Assembly: GCA_024734555.1 (NCBI GenBank)
Contig: JANPWX010019780.1
Location: forward strand, 890,850 to 954,849
Direction of reading: 5' to 3'
DNA: 64,000 nt
Source: Trochalopteron elliotii
Taxonomy: Eukaryota > Chordata > Aves > Passeriformes > Leiothrichidae
The notes beneath the pieces were generated by a model. That model saw only the letters and a list, made by a program, of their open reading frames with translations, ran no database searches and was not told where the DNA came from. Below are positions 1-13,345 of the stretch, in pieces. Both the position numbers and the translations under genes were made by a program. The first letter of the stretch is position 1. Every line of letters begins with the position of its first letter.

Positions 1-371
1 TGTTAGTCACTCTGGCCTGTGTTAAAAAATTCTAGAAAGATGGAATTTTCTCTCATTCATGTTCAAAATCAGGTTATTTTCAGTTTATATATATGTTCAG
101 AAGGGTTTTTTCAGTTTAAAGGCAGTGGTAATGAGATCATAAGCCAAATTACTGGGTCTTTTCATTCATTTAAGGATTTAAAATCAAGAAAACCTGACCA
201 TTTCCACATCCATATGGAGGAGTAACTATTTAGTGCTGAAGAAAAGAAGGGGAGAGGTTGAAAAATGATTAAGGTAAGTTCAGATAGATGCCCTCTTTAA
301 TATAGTGAAAAAATTTCATGGCTAGGATTCAAAACATGACTAGTAGAACAATATCATGGGTTGGGTATATT

Positions 372-395
372 AAAAAAAAAAAAAAAAAAAAAAAA
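372..395 (+). repeat. poly(A) run, 24 A
   Basis: Uninterrupted run of 24 A. The sequence upstream shows no spliced-gene homology that I recognise, so I treat it as a simple repeat and not as the tail of a processed pseudogene. Confidence 0.85.
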
Positions 396-2814
396 GACAA
401 AGTGAACAGGTCTAAATATGAAGAGCTGCAGTACTGTTCCAGGCATCTGAAGTCACACAGCAGTACTCAGGGCAGAAAGAAGAACTATAATTTTCAATCT
501 TTTATAATATGGTTCCTGTTACTCTGCTTCAGAGCTAAATCCAGGGTCCTCAAGTTGATTGGTTAAATGCTAAGCAGTAGGGTCTAAATCAATAAACTTG
601 TTTTAACAGTCCAAAGGCATAAGACGATGCCAAAGTCTGCTTCCAGTTACACTTCTTGAGACACCAGAAAATTACAGAGAAATCATAACTTGTATCAACT
701 ACTCTTCCTGTTAGTTCACAGTTGCAAGCTAATAGTTCACAGCTAAAAAAGCCAAATTGATTTTTGGAAATTAGGCAATTTTTCTCGACTTTTGGCAGCT
801 TATATGGTATGAACTTTGATCTGATTTCTGCTGATTAAATATGGAGTTTGTCAGAGATTTCTTACATGCTGTAGTGAGGGTGTAGATGAAGAAATATTCC
901 CTCCAATTCAACTCTGGCAAAGAATATGGAGCAAGAGAAAGGAATGGTATGGTAGTGTTTTTCACAGCTGTGTCATGGACCACTCAACTCTTCTACCACG
1001 TTAGCTTTATATGGTATTTATTTCCTCATATACACTTTTTACTAGAAATAGTTTACGATTGTTTTCTCTTCACAAAAGCCACAAAAATTTGAGATATTTT
1101 AAAAGCGAGTAGCAATCAGTACAATTTCCTTAGAGACAAAAAAGCTGATCTTATCTTTAAAAAAACCCAAATCATAAAGCATGGAATAAAAGATACAAAG
1201 TTCACACTGTATTGAACAAACTTCCTCAAAATTCTGAACACCAAAGTGTTCATTCTTTGCTTACTGAAAGTACCATTCAATACCTTTTTCCTTCATATAA
1301 TTAGTGATAAACTGTGGGATCCCAAGTGACCATGAGCAGGAAAATATATGATAACAAATTTAAACTTTTTTCTATTGCTTTTGTTAATTATTTTCATTGT
1401 TTTCTATTTCATTATTAAAGCTTATAGTCAGAGCAACATTAGGCAGTGAGACAGACATAAAAATATCTTCATGTCCTTTATGTGAAAGAAATCAAATATA
1501 GCTTGAATTGAACAAAGATGAAATTTTGCGGCCTGATCTGAGATAACAATCTGTTGAACATCTTCCACGTGCTTGCCAGGAATGAGCCCAAGCCACATTT
1601 TTGTTGTTGCTGTTGGAACTGATGCCAGCTGGCAGTGTACTCAGCAATGAGGTGCTCTGCTATTAGCTTTTTAGAAGTACCCACCAGCTTCCAGTATTCC
1701 AGGCAAACTGAATGGCAGCATGGGAGACACTGTCAAGGTATCATATTTTAACAAAGACACATCAGCCAGCATGCAGGAACTGAATGTGCATGCTGCCAGA
1801 GCTGGTGGCAACTGATATGGAAAGCCCTTTAGCTTTAATTTTTTCTGCTGAGGTTTTGCCTAAATTCTTTTGCATTTTTTAAATGCGTAGGAACACATCT
1901 GCACTTTTAAATCTCCAGCTGCAAGAACATCCAACAGCATTTTGGAATGCTGACCTCTATCACTGTCAGGGGAGTTCAGAAAATCTGTACCACTATTAAT
2001 TATTTTGCTGGATATTTCAAATTGCTCAGGTCTTCCATATGTCCAGTCCTTTATATTTTTGTAAAGATACAAATAGATAGTGGCCTAATTCTAAAAGATT
2101 CAGTAGTCTGAAACAGTGATAGCCCTGTGAAATTCTATGATTCTGCCAAAAAAAGGTCTTCAGCTTCTCCAGCTGAATCAGGAGCAGGCATTTCTTAAAA
2201 CATGCATAGAACAAAAATTTCAGAAAATTTGGTGTACACTGCTGGCAAGAGGTGATCACTGACTACAATGTAAGTTTTTCAAGGTCAAGTGGAAGTTTAG
2301 CTAGAAATTTGCATCTGATGGAAAACTTTATTGGCAATAGCAAGGTCTTTTAAAGGCTTTTCTAAATTTTGGCAGTGATATACTATATGCTGCAGGCTCA
2401 CCATGTCTCCTCAACAGGTCATTTATTTTCCTTTATGCTCAGCTGAGTGGAGCTAAGATCAATTTTTAAATCACATTGCTATATTATCCATCTTTACTGT
2501 TGCAGACAAGGTAGATAATTGTTTGCTATTTTAGAGGTTCTTGAGTTACAAAGCTCAATCCTTTGCCCAAAATTCTATTGTAACTCCCAAAATGACCAGT
2601 GTTTGCTACTTGGAGGGTGTTTTTGTGTGTTATTTCCACAAAGAGGGTCAGAACCACCACCATCAACATATATTCATGCATACTCAAACACAAATAATAA
2701 ATTGTTTCTCTTATGCAAGAGGTTTTTCTCAAATTAAGGGAGAATTTGGTCACTTCCACAAACAGCTATGAAAGGAAAATAACCATGAAAGAAAGATTTC
2801 TGTTTCCACTAATT

Positions 2815-2830
2815 AAAAAAAAAAAAAAAA
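2815..2830 (+). repeat. poly(A) run, 16 A
   Basis: Uninterrupted run of 16 A in AT-rich DNA. It has no recognisable retroposed body on either side. Confidence 0.75.
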
Positions 2831-3282
2831 CCACAGGAAAATACAATGAAGATCCTTTGCAGGAATATAAAGCACATTAATAATTAAGAAAAAAATTAAT
2901 GATATTCCTGTGTTCTACTACATACAAAAGGTAAACTACAAAGCTTATCTATTTCTAATTGATAAATCTTCTGCAGGAATATGCTTTGTGTCTGTGAAAA
3001 CAGATTTGTTCTTGTGCTTTCTTTTCTATAAAATTACTCAATTTTCTCTCAAGATATTACTGCCCAGAAGGTCACTGTTCTTTCTGTGTGTGAGTGTGGG
3101 ACTGAATGCACACTGTCACACACCAACCTTTCTGTGGTGAAAATTTTGCTTTTTCTCCACAGACTGATATTGTCAGCTTCTGGAAAGTTTTCCAGCTTGG
3201 AGATATGTCTCTGGTACAATGGTCCTCAAGAGGAGCAATGGCCATTTACATCTGGCCAGCAGCAGGAAATATGACCTGTATA

Positions 3283-3331
3283 TTTTCTGTCAAATATATC
3301 TATGCCACCTTTTCTGTCAAATATATCTATG
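3283..3331 (+). repeat. Two-copy tandem duplication, 22-bp unit at 27-bp period
   Basis: The 22-bp unit beginning ttttctgtcaaatatatc occurs at 3283-3304 and again, identically, at 3310-3331, with a 5-bp spacer. This is a small local duplication, young enough to have no mismatch between copies. No function is suggested. Confidence 0.9.
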
Positions 3332-5743
3332 TCAGACAGCAAAGGTCCAAGCTAGTCTCCGCTCATCTTATTGGTTTCTTTGTTGATTTATTCTGGAAGA
3401 AACACATGAACATCTTGTCTTTTTCACTCTTCATCCTATCTCAGAGGCTGAAGAGGCACTTCAGTCCTACAAGTGGCTTTTGATGGTGTAGAAAAGCATT
3501 CAGTTCAAACCTCAAACCCTGTAATGTTACAGGATGTTCAACATGATTTGTCTCTCCTGTTTTGTGTTTATTTTACAGTACATCCAGCACATTGCTTTTG
3601 CTGATACTTAACCAGATGCATGTTATTTATAGAAATTGCTTGATGAATTTGGATACGCTCATCAAATAAGTCAGTCTGTGATTCTGCATTTGATTGTCTT
3701 TGTAAGGTATCGTGGTTAAATAGTCTTCAGCCTAATACCAGGGAGAACTTGAACAATCTGGCTGGAAACCATGCAACTAAATTTTTCAGATCATACATAT
3801 ATCAAACACGGTATTGTTTCAGATGCAGCAGCCACTATGGATCCTTTATGCAGCATGTAAAGAAAATCAAATAACAAGTACTGATGGGATGAAAAAAAAA
3901 TCACTCAAGAACATAATGATTTAGCAGGGCCCTCTGTCTGGGATTCTGCTACAAAAGAACCAGGCATTGTAGCAATATCACTGATATCCTATAATAAAAT
4001 TACGCAGATGAGGAAAAACACCACACAAAACAAGTGCAGCAGCTACAATGCAGAACTCAAATGAGAGAGAGGCATATAAGATACTAGAGTCATTACTTGC
4101 CAAAATTTTACTTTGCTGTAATAGAAGGAACATGCTAAATGAGATTCCCAAATCATGCAGATGACTACTCCAACCAAGAGATGGATTCCCTTCTGACCTA
4201 AAAATCTGTTTAGTTGTTTTTTGTTTTTGTTTTTTTTTAAATGTAATCTTGTGAATAGACCAGATAAGTCTGGGATTTTTAATGCCATTTAGGTAATTTA
4301 GCGCCTGAAATGACCTATTCACAAGCTTTGAAGGATGTGATAGGAAAAGGAAAAAAATACTGCCTGTATTTTTCTCCCATTAAAGAAAAGATATCTTCTT
4401 ACATTACAATGGAAAAAATTCCTAAAAGGCCTTTACAAGCAATCCAGGGGAGTCTTAAATTAGTATCTCCATATGAAGCAAATAAGGTACAAAAAGTTGG
4501 AATTTATTGTATTTTCTAACTCTTCTGCATATGCTGCTTCATTTCAAGGTTAAGGACAAATATCACTGACATAACTGACCACTATGGTAATTTCCTTGTC
4601 AATGGAAAAAGATATCAATTATATATTTGTCATAAGGCACAAAAAAATAACAGAACAGAACTAAATCTTTTTGAGTTTCTAGTGATGTCAGCCGAAGAAC
4701 AGAAAGGGTAAAATAATCATTATTATGTTGCTATATAGAATAGTCAAATCTATAATGAAGTGAAATTTCACACATAAGGATCAAAATTTCAACCATTTTG
4801 GCCTCTTTTTGATAGAAAGTAGCATTGTGCAATTCATAACATGGCAAAAAAGCTCACATTAAGCCCTGTATTTTATTCTCCAGGTGTGACACAGGAAATC
4901 CTCCTCATTTCCTTTAATTTTGATGCATGTTTTCTAACATCAGTTCCTCCTCCCATTCAGGATTTGCAGGTTTGGCCATATGTGAGGGTGTTAGACAGAT
5001 CTGAGTAAGAAACAGAATGTTTTAGGAAATAATTCAGGCTCTGTCAAGTTTGCTTTAATCCCTGTCTAAAGATCCAAGATAAATCTGACCACTACTCAAG
5101 TTTAAGTACCAAGCAGAGTAGCCAAGGATAATGAAAATAAAGAGGCGTAGAGAAGCTATGGTAACACATATGCCAAATACCCCGAGCCAAACTCTTCATG
5201 GAAGTACTCCACTGTGGAGTTACACTAGAGTAAACTGTACTCAGCATTCTCTGATTACAGGCAAATTCTGTTCTAAAGCAGGGGATAAAATCACTGACCC
5301 AAGTATAATAAAGAGACATGGAATGGCAGAGATCAAATAAATGAAGATTGAAACTCATCGACTTGCACTATCCTGAAAGTCAATCTGCCCTTGCAAAACT
5401 TTATTCAAACATTGGGGGAGTTTAATGTACATATTTGGAGATCTCAAAATCATCTGTACAAGAAGAAAATAAACTGTATATTCACTGTGGGTGCAAATAA
5501 CATTATTGAGATGAAATTGTGGCAGAGGAAGAAAATGTTTTTTTTCAGGCATAGCGCTGCAGGATCTGCAGAAAAGCTATTACAGACTTCAGAGTTAGAA
5601 AACAATGTAATGGCACAAAGGAAAATCACTGGACCAGCTTTCTCCATGGGGAAATAAATGCACTGGGTTTTGAGGACATAGGTAAAATGTCTCACCAGAA
5701 ACTATTGATTTAGGAATGGGTTTATATAGCAAGGTCTCTTCAG

Positions 5744-5885
<142 letters not shown>

Positions 5886-5925
5886 TCTTTTCCTCCCTCC
5901 CTCCATCTCTCTTTCTCCCCCTTCA

Positions 5926-8900
5926 GTCTTTCCACCATCCTTCTGTTCTTCAGTCCTTTTTGGGTTTTTCCAATCTGTTGTAAAACCATGGAAAACCATC
6001 AAGGTAGGAGGTTTAATGTCCCAGATTTTTTGGGTGGAATCAGTCATGCTTTGTAAAATACAACAAGAAGCAATAAAACTGGAAAAGCATAAGGCTTGAT
6101 ATGAAAATATGAAAGACAACTCTTATTGCTAAGAAGAATTGAACTGCCTATATATTTCTTCCCATACACATTACATTTCAGAATCTAAAACTGCTTTTAG
6201 CTATTCACACTTTAATGACCTTCCATCTCTATGATCCCCAACATTTGCCTTACTGTCCCAAAGGTATGCAATAAGCAATAGATAAATTGTTGCAAATAAG
6301 ACTGGCTATGGCTGCATGTACCAAGGGAAAAAAACCCTTCTTTTCTTTGATGGACATCCTCCAATTGCATTAATTATGTTGCATGCTAAGTGTAATCACA
6401 CATTAATTTTCCATTTTTAATATAAATAAAACCACATTATCAGACCTTTTTGTCTTTTATTCTCAAGACTGATTTGAAAGGATAGTCAGAGACATTGCAT
6501 GGAATAAAAAGTTTTCTACTTCAGTATGATGTGTATAACAAGAGCAATATCTGTTCCCTGTGGTGCTTCAGCAAACCTTAGTTTTGGATAGATACTTCTT
6601 TTTTTTTAAGCTTCCTTAGACTGAACATGCAGTAAAATTCCAAGCAGTTAAAGCAATTTTAGGATGAAAATATTACAGACAAAATGAATACTTCTTCATG
6701 ATCTGAAGATTTTAAATCCTTTCTTATTCAATGTTAAAACTTTTAAATGTAAGATCCAGCTGTAACACCAAGCCAGCCTATGGATTTGGGGACATAATTT
6801 ACATTAAAATAAATATAATTAATTCAAGTCTTAACATAGTTTATTTTAGTTAAGTATCTTTTATTTCCTTTTAATACTAATTGTTCCACATTTTTATATA
6901 AACAGATCAGCTTGCTTACTTGATATTTTACATTTTATTACAGATACAATTTATTTAGTAGCTTGCTGAAATGACAGCAATGCTGTTTTCTCTCTCAACT
7001 TCTGGTACCTCTGAATTTATAAAGTTCTATTTCCACTTCTATTTTCTAGATGGTAACTATTTTATTGAGAGGAAGATACCATTAAAGGCGAAAAGGTAAA
7101 AAACTGTTCTTGTCAAGGAATTAACTGTTTGACTTCAAAGGCAAACTTGAAGAAAAAAATCCTACAATTTACAGACTATTCTGATGGTAATTGTGTGTCC
7201 CTAAAAATACTGCTTTAGAGGTCAACTGAATGAGTTAATATTGTGCTAGGAAGCATTAATAGTGTTAGTTGGCAGCAGTAGCATATCTACAAAAAGAACT
7301 TAAACTCTGCTCTCGTAATTAATACCACAAAACATGCACCCTCATAAACTAATCTATTTAGGATTTGAGTCAATCCTGTGAGTGCAATTGCACAGTGACA
7401 TCACTTTATCATGGACACAGATCACTCAGTCAAACACTTTCAGGTGTATATCATTTTGCCTGAAACTTTGGGTAGTAAATAAAGAAAAAAAGAGTCTTCA
7501 GCCAGATATTATACATAAGTCTTCCTATCCAGGAACAGCTGCGAATCAGTCAGCAAATTTACACATTTACCAGGTAAATATAATTTTGTTGTCTAGTAAA
7601 AGAATATTATTTTTGAAGTCCAGAATTTGAAATAAAAACAGATTTAAAATGGCATACCATTTAATATTAATTTTTTAATCTGCTTATGTTTCTATTTACA
7701 ATTTAAGATTGTGGTAACTGAAAGCATCACAATTTTTTTCCCCAACTGCTTACTTTATATATTTTTTACAATTTCATAGAACTAGTTTCAATGTTTCCTC
7801 TTTTCTAGTGAACTCAGTTCTTCTTATTAATCTCAAATGTCTTTAGCAGATCCACAAAGAAAAAAGTAACCACATAGGACTATAAAAAAGTATTATATGC
7901 TTTTGAAATAAGCAAATTCATGACGAGGTTTGGAAACTCAAAATCATTATAAAACAATGAAGTAAAAAGAGTGGTTTCTATCTTTTATTTTTCAAAGTGT
8001 GTACATAAATTGAACATACAAAGATTCTTGATCTCTACCTTGAAGATATAGGATAAGAATAAAATTTATTCAGCCTGAATCTTAAATATTAATTTCTTTC
8101 CTCATTTCAGAGCTACTCATGTATATTAAATTGTTCCAATCAGTGATTTCAGGATCTGTCAAACACTTCATGGCTGCTACCCCATAAGAAACATTTTTCT
8201 TTTCTCCATATCTAGCAGGGAGTAATAAGAAGCAGAGAGGTTCATAGTCCTTCTTTATGCTGCAGAATCATACAACAACCTTAAAAATGCATAAGTCAGC
8301 TAAGAGAAAACCTAATGCATAGTTTAGTTTGGTTACAATAACTGCACCTGAGTCAAATTTCAACAGATTATAAAAAAAAGTTGAAACTGAATTAAATGTT
8401 TAGTTATGCAGTCTCTCTCAGGATTTACTCTTTAAAGTTGAAATCAATTTAAAGACAAAATTATTCAAACAGATATTGCCAGAAATTTCAGAAGACATCC
8501 AGATGGAGACATAAATATCAAATCAGGCACAAATGGAAAAAACTGGAAACTTCTGCCGGGGTGAGATATAATCCAAGCTGTGGATGGTGGATTGACCACA
8601 CTTTGCCTTTTCTAGAGGCTTTTAGCAAATGAAGAGTACAATAATTTCTGAGAAGATTTCTGAGAATCTTCCTCTGTAAATTGCTGGGAGGAAGTGCTGG
8701 ATTATCATCCCCCTCAGTCATGAGTGCTCCCTTCCAACTCACCCTTTGGTTGGGAGAAATCACTTCTGCAGAACTCCCAGAAGAACCAAGCACTGAGACC
8801 ATGTTCTGTGACTTTGGTATCTCACTGGCAAACGCTAGGGTGTGCCTGTAGCATAGACTTCACTCTGAATAGGGTTCGTTTATTAATCTACAATTAACTG

Positions 8901-8937
8901 ACTGAAAGAAAGCCACAGAAAATAGAAAGTCAGAAAC
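5926..8937. other. AT-rich unique DNA, no gene recognised
   Basis: I see no recognisable coding exon, RNA gene or repeat. One minus-strand open frame of about 94 codons near 8518-8802 was inspected because it is less AT-rich than its surroundings. It matches no family I know and has no clear splice context. Confidence 0.55.
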
Positions 8938-9470
8938 AGTGACTCATGAATAAGTCTGAGCTGGGAAAGACCTTAAACATCATCTAGCTCCAACCCTCCT
9001 GCCATTGGTAGGGGCATCTTCCACTAGACCTGGTTCTCTAAGCCTCATCCAGTCTGGCCTTGAACACTTCCATAAATGGGGTATGCACAACTTCTCTAGC
9101 TTTTTCCAGTGCCTCACCGCCCTCACACTAAAGAATTTCTTCCTAACATCTCATTTAAACCTATTCTCTTTCTGCTTCAAGCCGTTATCCTGGTCCTGTC
9201 ACTACAGACCCATATATAAAGTGCCTCTGGCTTTCTTATAGCCTTCTTGAACTACTGAAAGGCCATAATGAGGATTTTTACAAGGCCTTTTCCTCTACAG
9301 GCTGAACAACCTCAACTCTGGGCCTGTCTTCATAGTGCTCTTCATAGAGGTGCTCCAGCCCTCTGGTCTTCTTCATGGCTTTCCTCTGGACTCACTCCAA
9401 CAGACCCATATCTTCCTTGTGCTGATGAGCCCAGCACTGGATGCAGCACCCCAGATGTGGTCATAGCTTA
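8938..9470 (-). mobile_element. CR1 LINE fragment, 3' part, 5'-truncated
   Basis: Read on the minus strand this is the 3' portion of a CR1 non-LTR retrotransposon: the end of the reverse-transcriptase ORF and the 3' untranslated part. On the plus strand it begins with the reversed 3' end (gagctgggaaagacctt). It passes through the conserved block containing ctccaaccctcctgcca and aagaatttcttcctaacatc, and reaches the block with gatgcagcaccccagatgtg. CR1 copies are normally 5'-truncated, as here. Many substitutions and stop codons make it an inactive fossil. It abuts a short plus-strand CR1 end, making a fold-back. Confidence 0.93.
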
Positions 9471-9471
9471 C

Positions 9472-9531
9472 CAATCGGACTCGATGTTCATAAGAGTTTT
9501 TTGAACCTAAATGATTCTATGACTCTATGAT
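9472..9531 (+). mobile_element. CR1 LINE 3' terminus, about 60 bp
   Basis: This short segment has the typical last bases of a CR1 3' end in plus orientation. A ggactcgatg block is followed by aacctaaatgattctatg and one more imperfect copy of the 8-bp ATTCTATG unit that ends CR1 elements. It lies directly after the minus-strand CR1 at 8938-9470 and so points the opposite way. It is either an independent, very short 5'-truncated insertion or the remnant of an older CR1 that the other one interrupted. Confidence 0.8.
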
Positions 9532-10555
9532 ATCTTCAAATTTTCCTAGTACTAAAGAGTAATTAAGAATGTTATATTCCAATAAGAGCTTCAGATTTGA
9601 TCTTTGAGACAAATGCACTGGTCTCAGAGAAATATTGCAGCAATATTTCATTTCAAAAAAATGCCTGACAGGCATTTCTGTTGGACTGGAAAAGATGCTG
9701 TAGTGCACAACGCAGGCTGGTCACTGCAGCAGAGTAACCAGTTGCCATGATAGCTCCTTCTTGGAAGTGGTCATCAGCTGCAAGCAGCTGTTGTGATTAA
9801 AGTCTGCCAACATGCAACTCTTAGTAGACCAAGACCATCCTGGCTGTGAGCTTTGACAGAGATATTTAAAAGTCACAGAAATCTTTTACTCAGAAGAGAG
9901 GCAATTTAATTAGCAATTTAAAACACACTGGAGAAAGACTTTTTTGCGAATCAAATTCCATATGCTGGACATCCAGACTAGAATTAAAATGTAATTTATT
10001 CCTCCTTTGAAAAAAAAATAGCTTGAGTTCAAAGATGATCTAGCTGTAATAAATTGCCTCAGTACTAAAAATCAGTTTTTCCAGTACAGAGATGAATTTT
10101 CAGGATTCCAAAACTAAATAACAAATTCGTCACTATCATAAAGCACGTGTTCCATGTAGCTTAAAATGTTCAGTATTAATTAGAATTTACTAATGGCCAA
10201 GAACTGATTGGATCATATTTCGTGCAGGAAACTTTTGTGCTGCATTAGCAGAAAGGTGATAGATTTCAACAAGTTGGTAAAGTCTGCAATGAACAAAAAT
10301 ATTTAAAATTTGCAAATATCTTTTAAAAAAAAAATCCTTACTGAAAGTCATAGGTCTAGGCAAAGTTGTCTGGAGAAAACCCCTAATTTAAGGAGGGTAA
10401 CTTCATTAATCCTCAAGCACCTAGGACATTTATTTTGTTGATCTCCTATTCATTTCAACTGAACTTCAGGTTCTACAGATAAATCCTGGAATGATCTGGG
10501 ACAAGTCTCCAGAGATATTTCCAGTACCAAAGGACTGGAAGGTGTCTAGTATTGC
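9532..10555. other. Unique DNA, nothing recognised
   Basis: I see no gene or repeat signature other than short A-runs. Open frames are short and unremarkable. Confidence 0.55.
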
Positions 10556-10616
10556 AATTTATTTTATTTTATTTTATTTTATTTTATTTTATTTTATTTT
10601 ATTTTATTTTATTTTA

Positions 10617-10647
<31 letters not shown>

Positions 10648-10650
10648 TGT
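10556..10650 (+). repeat. (ATTTT)n pentanucleotide microsatellite
   Basis: About 95 bp of ATTTT units. Twelve or more perfect copies are followed from 10621 by units lengthened to ATTTTT, and then by a final ATTTT. This graded change of unit length is typical of replication slippage. Confidence 0.97.
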
Positions 10651-10944
10651 TTGATGGAAGAGATAGGAGCCACAGGTAAGGGTATCATTATCCATTGGAG
10701 AAAAGAGGTAGATTATAAAGAGTAATTAGTGAGGAGGTGAGAATGTTGTATTGATGATGATGTGTGTGCTTATAGATACATATTTATGATTTAATGATAC
10801 TAAAAATACAGTTTGCTGAAGAAGTTACCTACAATGTGAACAAGGAAATCTGGCACATATATTTTGCCTAGGTTTAGGTCAAAGAACAATCAGTACTCTC
10901 ATAAGAGGCCTTTTCAGAGTCCCAGACAGAACAGAAAAGAAGGG

Positions 10945-11005
10945 GGAAATGGAAATACAGGAAATGGAAATTATGGAAATGGAAGTGGAAGTGGAAGTGG
11001 AAATT
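10945..11005 (+). repeat. GGAAAT/GGAAGT hexanucleotide tract
   Basis: A purine-rich degenerate array of GGAAAT units passes into several GGAAGT units. The minus-strand translation is a run of His-Phe dipeptides, which explains the odd open frame here (10874-11257, minus). Two changes of unit within 60 bp suggest an old array with a recent local expansion of the GGAAGT form. Confidence 0.85.
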
Positions 11006-13204
11006 AGATGGGTATGAAGTAGAAATCATCCTCGTGCCACTGTACGGATCCATAATGTTTCTCACTCTTGGACAATGGGTAAGAAAGACAGGAAATAGAT
11101 AGTAGAAAAGCTCTTTAAAAAGTGATAAAGATAATGAAAAACTTGGTTTATTACAGAGCCTGGACAAAAAGTAAAACACAATGAGGAAGCTAATTATCAA
11201 TTGGATGACAGGAACGGAAGAACTCCTGAAAATTAAAACTGGTCTCAGATTTCTCATTTAATTTGTCAATCAGGGAGTACATTTCCACTATATTTTAAAA
11301 AGACATCAGCATCTAACACAGGTATTTTCATTCCCCACAATGAGACATCAACCAAACAATAAAAACATTTTCTGTCCCTACTCAGTCATTTGAGTTACTT
11401 TGTCAATGCATATGGGTTAGTACTCACCACCTCATTGTTGGAATCATTTTAATCTAATACCCATATCTGAAAAGAAAATATTTAAAATAAAAGTAATGTC
11501 TTTTACCTTTTGTATTTACTTTACTCACAGAAGCCTATGGTGTGTTTTTAGTTTTACTGGTTTTTTACAAATTGTTTTATTATCTTTTCTGTAATTTTTT
11601 AAAAAGAGAAAAAAATCTTTCAAATTTCTGTTGCTTGCAATAGTGGGCTAAAATCACATCTTCTTCTGGGTAAGTGTAACTCTTCTAATGAGGTTTCCAT
11701 GCAAGATCCCCAATATAAGTTTTCAAAACTATCATACACATTAATAGATTCACAGCAGCCCACAGAAGTACTTACACAAATGCCTGAAGAAATCAAACCT
11801 AAAAAAAAGTGTGAACAAAGTAATACTTGTAATGTATGGCTTGGAGAAAGGAGAGTACAGGATGGGATTTTCTGCAGAGGATCAACATTTAATTATGTCT
11901 ATGAAATATTTTTCAAAATCTGTGCAAAGCTGGAGCTTGGTCAGGATGCACAGATCAGGTCCACAATACTCTGAGTGGTGTGACAGTCATAAGGTTTAAG
12001 ATATAGAGGAAGCTGCATCATCTTTGTTCTGACACTTCCTGATGACTATAAAGGAAATTTTGTCTTCTTTTCTTTCAAGCACATTCTGCTTCCTCCCCTA
12101 ATCACTGTCCTTTCTCTCCACTCTTAGTCTTTCCTGTGATAAATCAACCTCCTGAAAGCTCCTCAAAGGGAAAACTTGTGAAGCTGGGTGCGGTTTAGTT
12201 CTACCCAACATCCCTCCTCCAAAACATAGCCTCATCAAGAGGTTTGCATCTCACCAGCAGAAAGTCCCTGGTAGGCTGTAGAGGGATGTGTTCTTTTGTA
12301 AGTAACAGGTGACAAGCAGCAGATAACCTTCATAAATGGATTCACACTTGTCTTCTTTCTGAGTTGAGAAACAGTTGAGTATTTTTAACACTGAAAAATA
12401 AATAAATCAGAAGTTAGAAACAGTGCAAACTTAAAGTTTAAACTTTTTAATCAAATCAAAAACTCTAGGATGAGAGAGAGAAGTAGAGAGAGTGGAAGAG
12501 TTAATGAGAACAAACGTAAGAACAGCTAATTCATAAAGCCAAGTCTGCTGCACCTAGATGACATGATATGAGGCATCATTCACTGGTGTTATTGATAACT
12601 GAAACTCCTCCAGAAACAAAACAGAGTAATAAACACAGCCTTACCATGTGGTAACAACTCATCCTGACACAGGATATTTTTCTGACTGATGTGAGACATA
12701 CTTTTTTTCAGGTAATTTCTTCACTGACAGTTTGATCTTGTGCTACAGCAGATTGTCTGCAGCCTGCATATTCTAAAGGGTTTCAGCATTGGAGACTTAT
12801 GTAAAGGTTGCCAGCTCAGTCACACCATAATTTAGAAGCTCAAGAGGCTGAAGAAAATGTGTCTTCTGCTCTCTAAGATTTAGACAGGTTTTGACTACTG
12901 TTCCCTGGTGATACTGTGCAAAGTAACTTTAGGGTGGATGGCACAGGTGCCTTTTGGAAGCAGAAGTTTACCGGATCTGAAGCAGTAAGAAATTACTAGT
13001 TTGGATGTTATCACATGGCCAATATTGTACCTGTTGAGACTACTGACTGAGCTAAATTTTTGTTCTTTAAATTTCATGTCTTTTTAATCTTTCACTAATA
13101 TGTGGCAGGACAACACTGAAGATATTCACCACTGGAGCTTTCTTCTGATCAGCACAGGACACATTTGAAGCATGTATCCTTTGCCATGCAGTAGACTTCA
13201 TAAA
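11006..13204. other. Unique DNA, nothing recognised
   Basis: AT-rich sequence with short open frames only. I recognise no exon, RNA gene or transposable element. Confidence 0.55.
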
Positions 13205-13345
13205 TCATAGATCACAGAATCACAGAATGGTTTGTCCTGGAAGGAACCCTAAAGATAATCTAGTTCCAACCCTCCTGCCATGCACCTGGACATATTTCAC
13301 TAGACCACGTAGCTCAGAGTTCCCTCCAACCAGGCCTTAACTGAA
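13205..13345 (-). mobile_element. CR1 LINE 3' end, about 140 bp
   Basis: On the plus strand this starts with two copies of a cacagaat unit, which is the reverse of the CR1 terminal 8-bp repeat. The diagnostic block ttccaaccctcctgccatg and a diverged tcactagaccacgtagctc follow. It is therefore a minus-oriented, strongly 5'-truncated CR1. Similarity fades near 13345. It contains no coding potential. Confidence 0.92.

Larger units (their letters stand above)
1..5743. other. AT-rich unique DNA, no gene recognised
   Basis: I recognise no exon, RNA gene or dispersed repeat in this stretch apart from the short simple repeats listed separately. Open frames on both strands are under about 125 codons, match no family I know, and show no paired splice signals that would join them. 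The block reads as intergenic or intronic DNA. A very diverged repeat or a conserved noncoding element could be missed by eye. Confidence 0.6.

Noticed and set aside
372..395. 24-A run as the tail of a processed pseudogene
   Set aside because: No retroposed gene body or flanking duplication was seen upstream.
2129..2145. attctatgattctg motif like the CR1 terminal repeat
   Set aside because: No CR1 sequence precedes it. It is too short to separate from chance.
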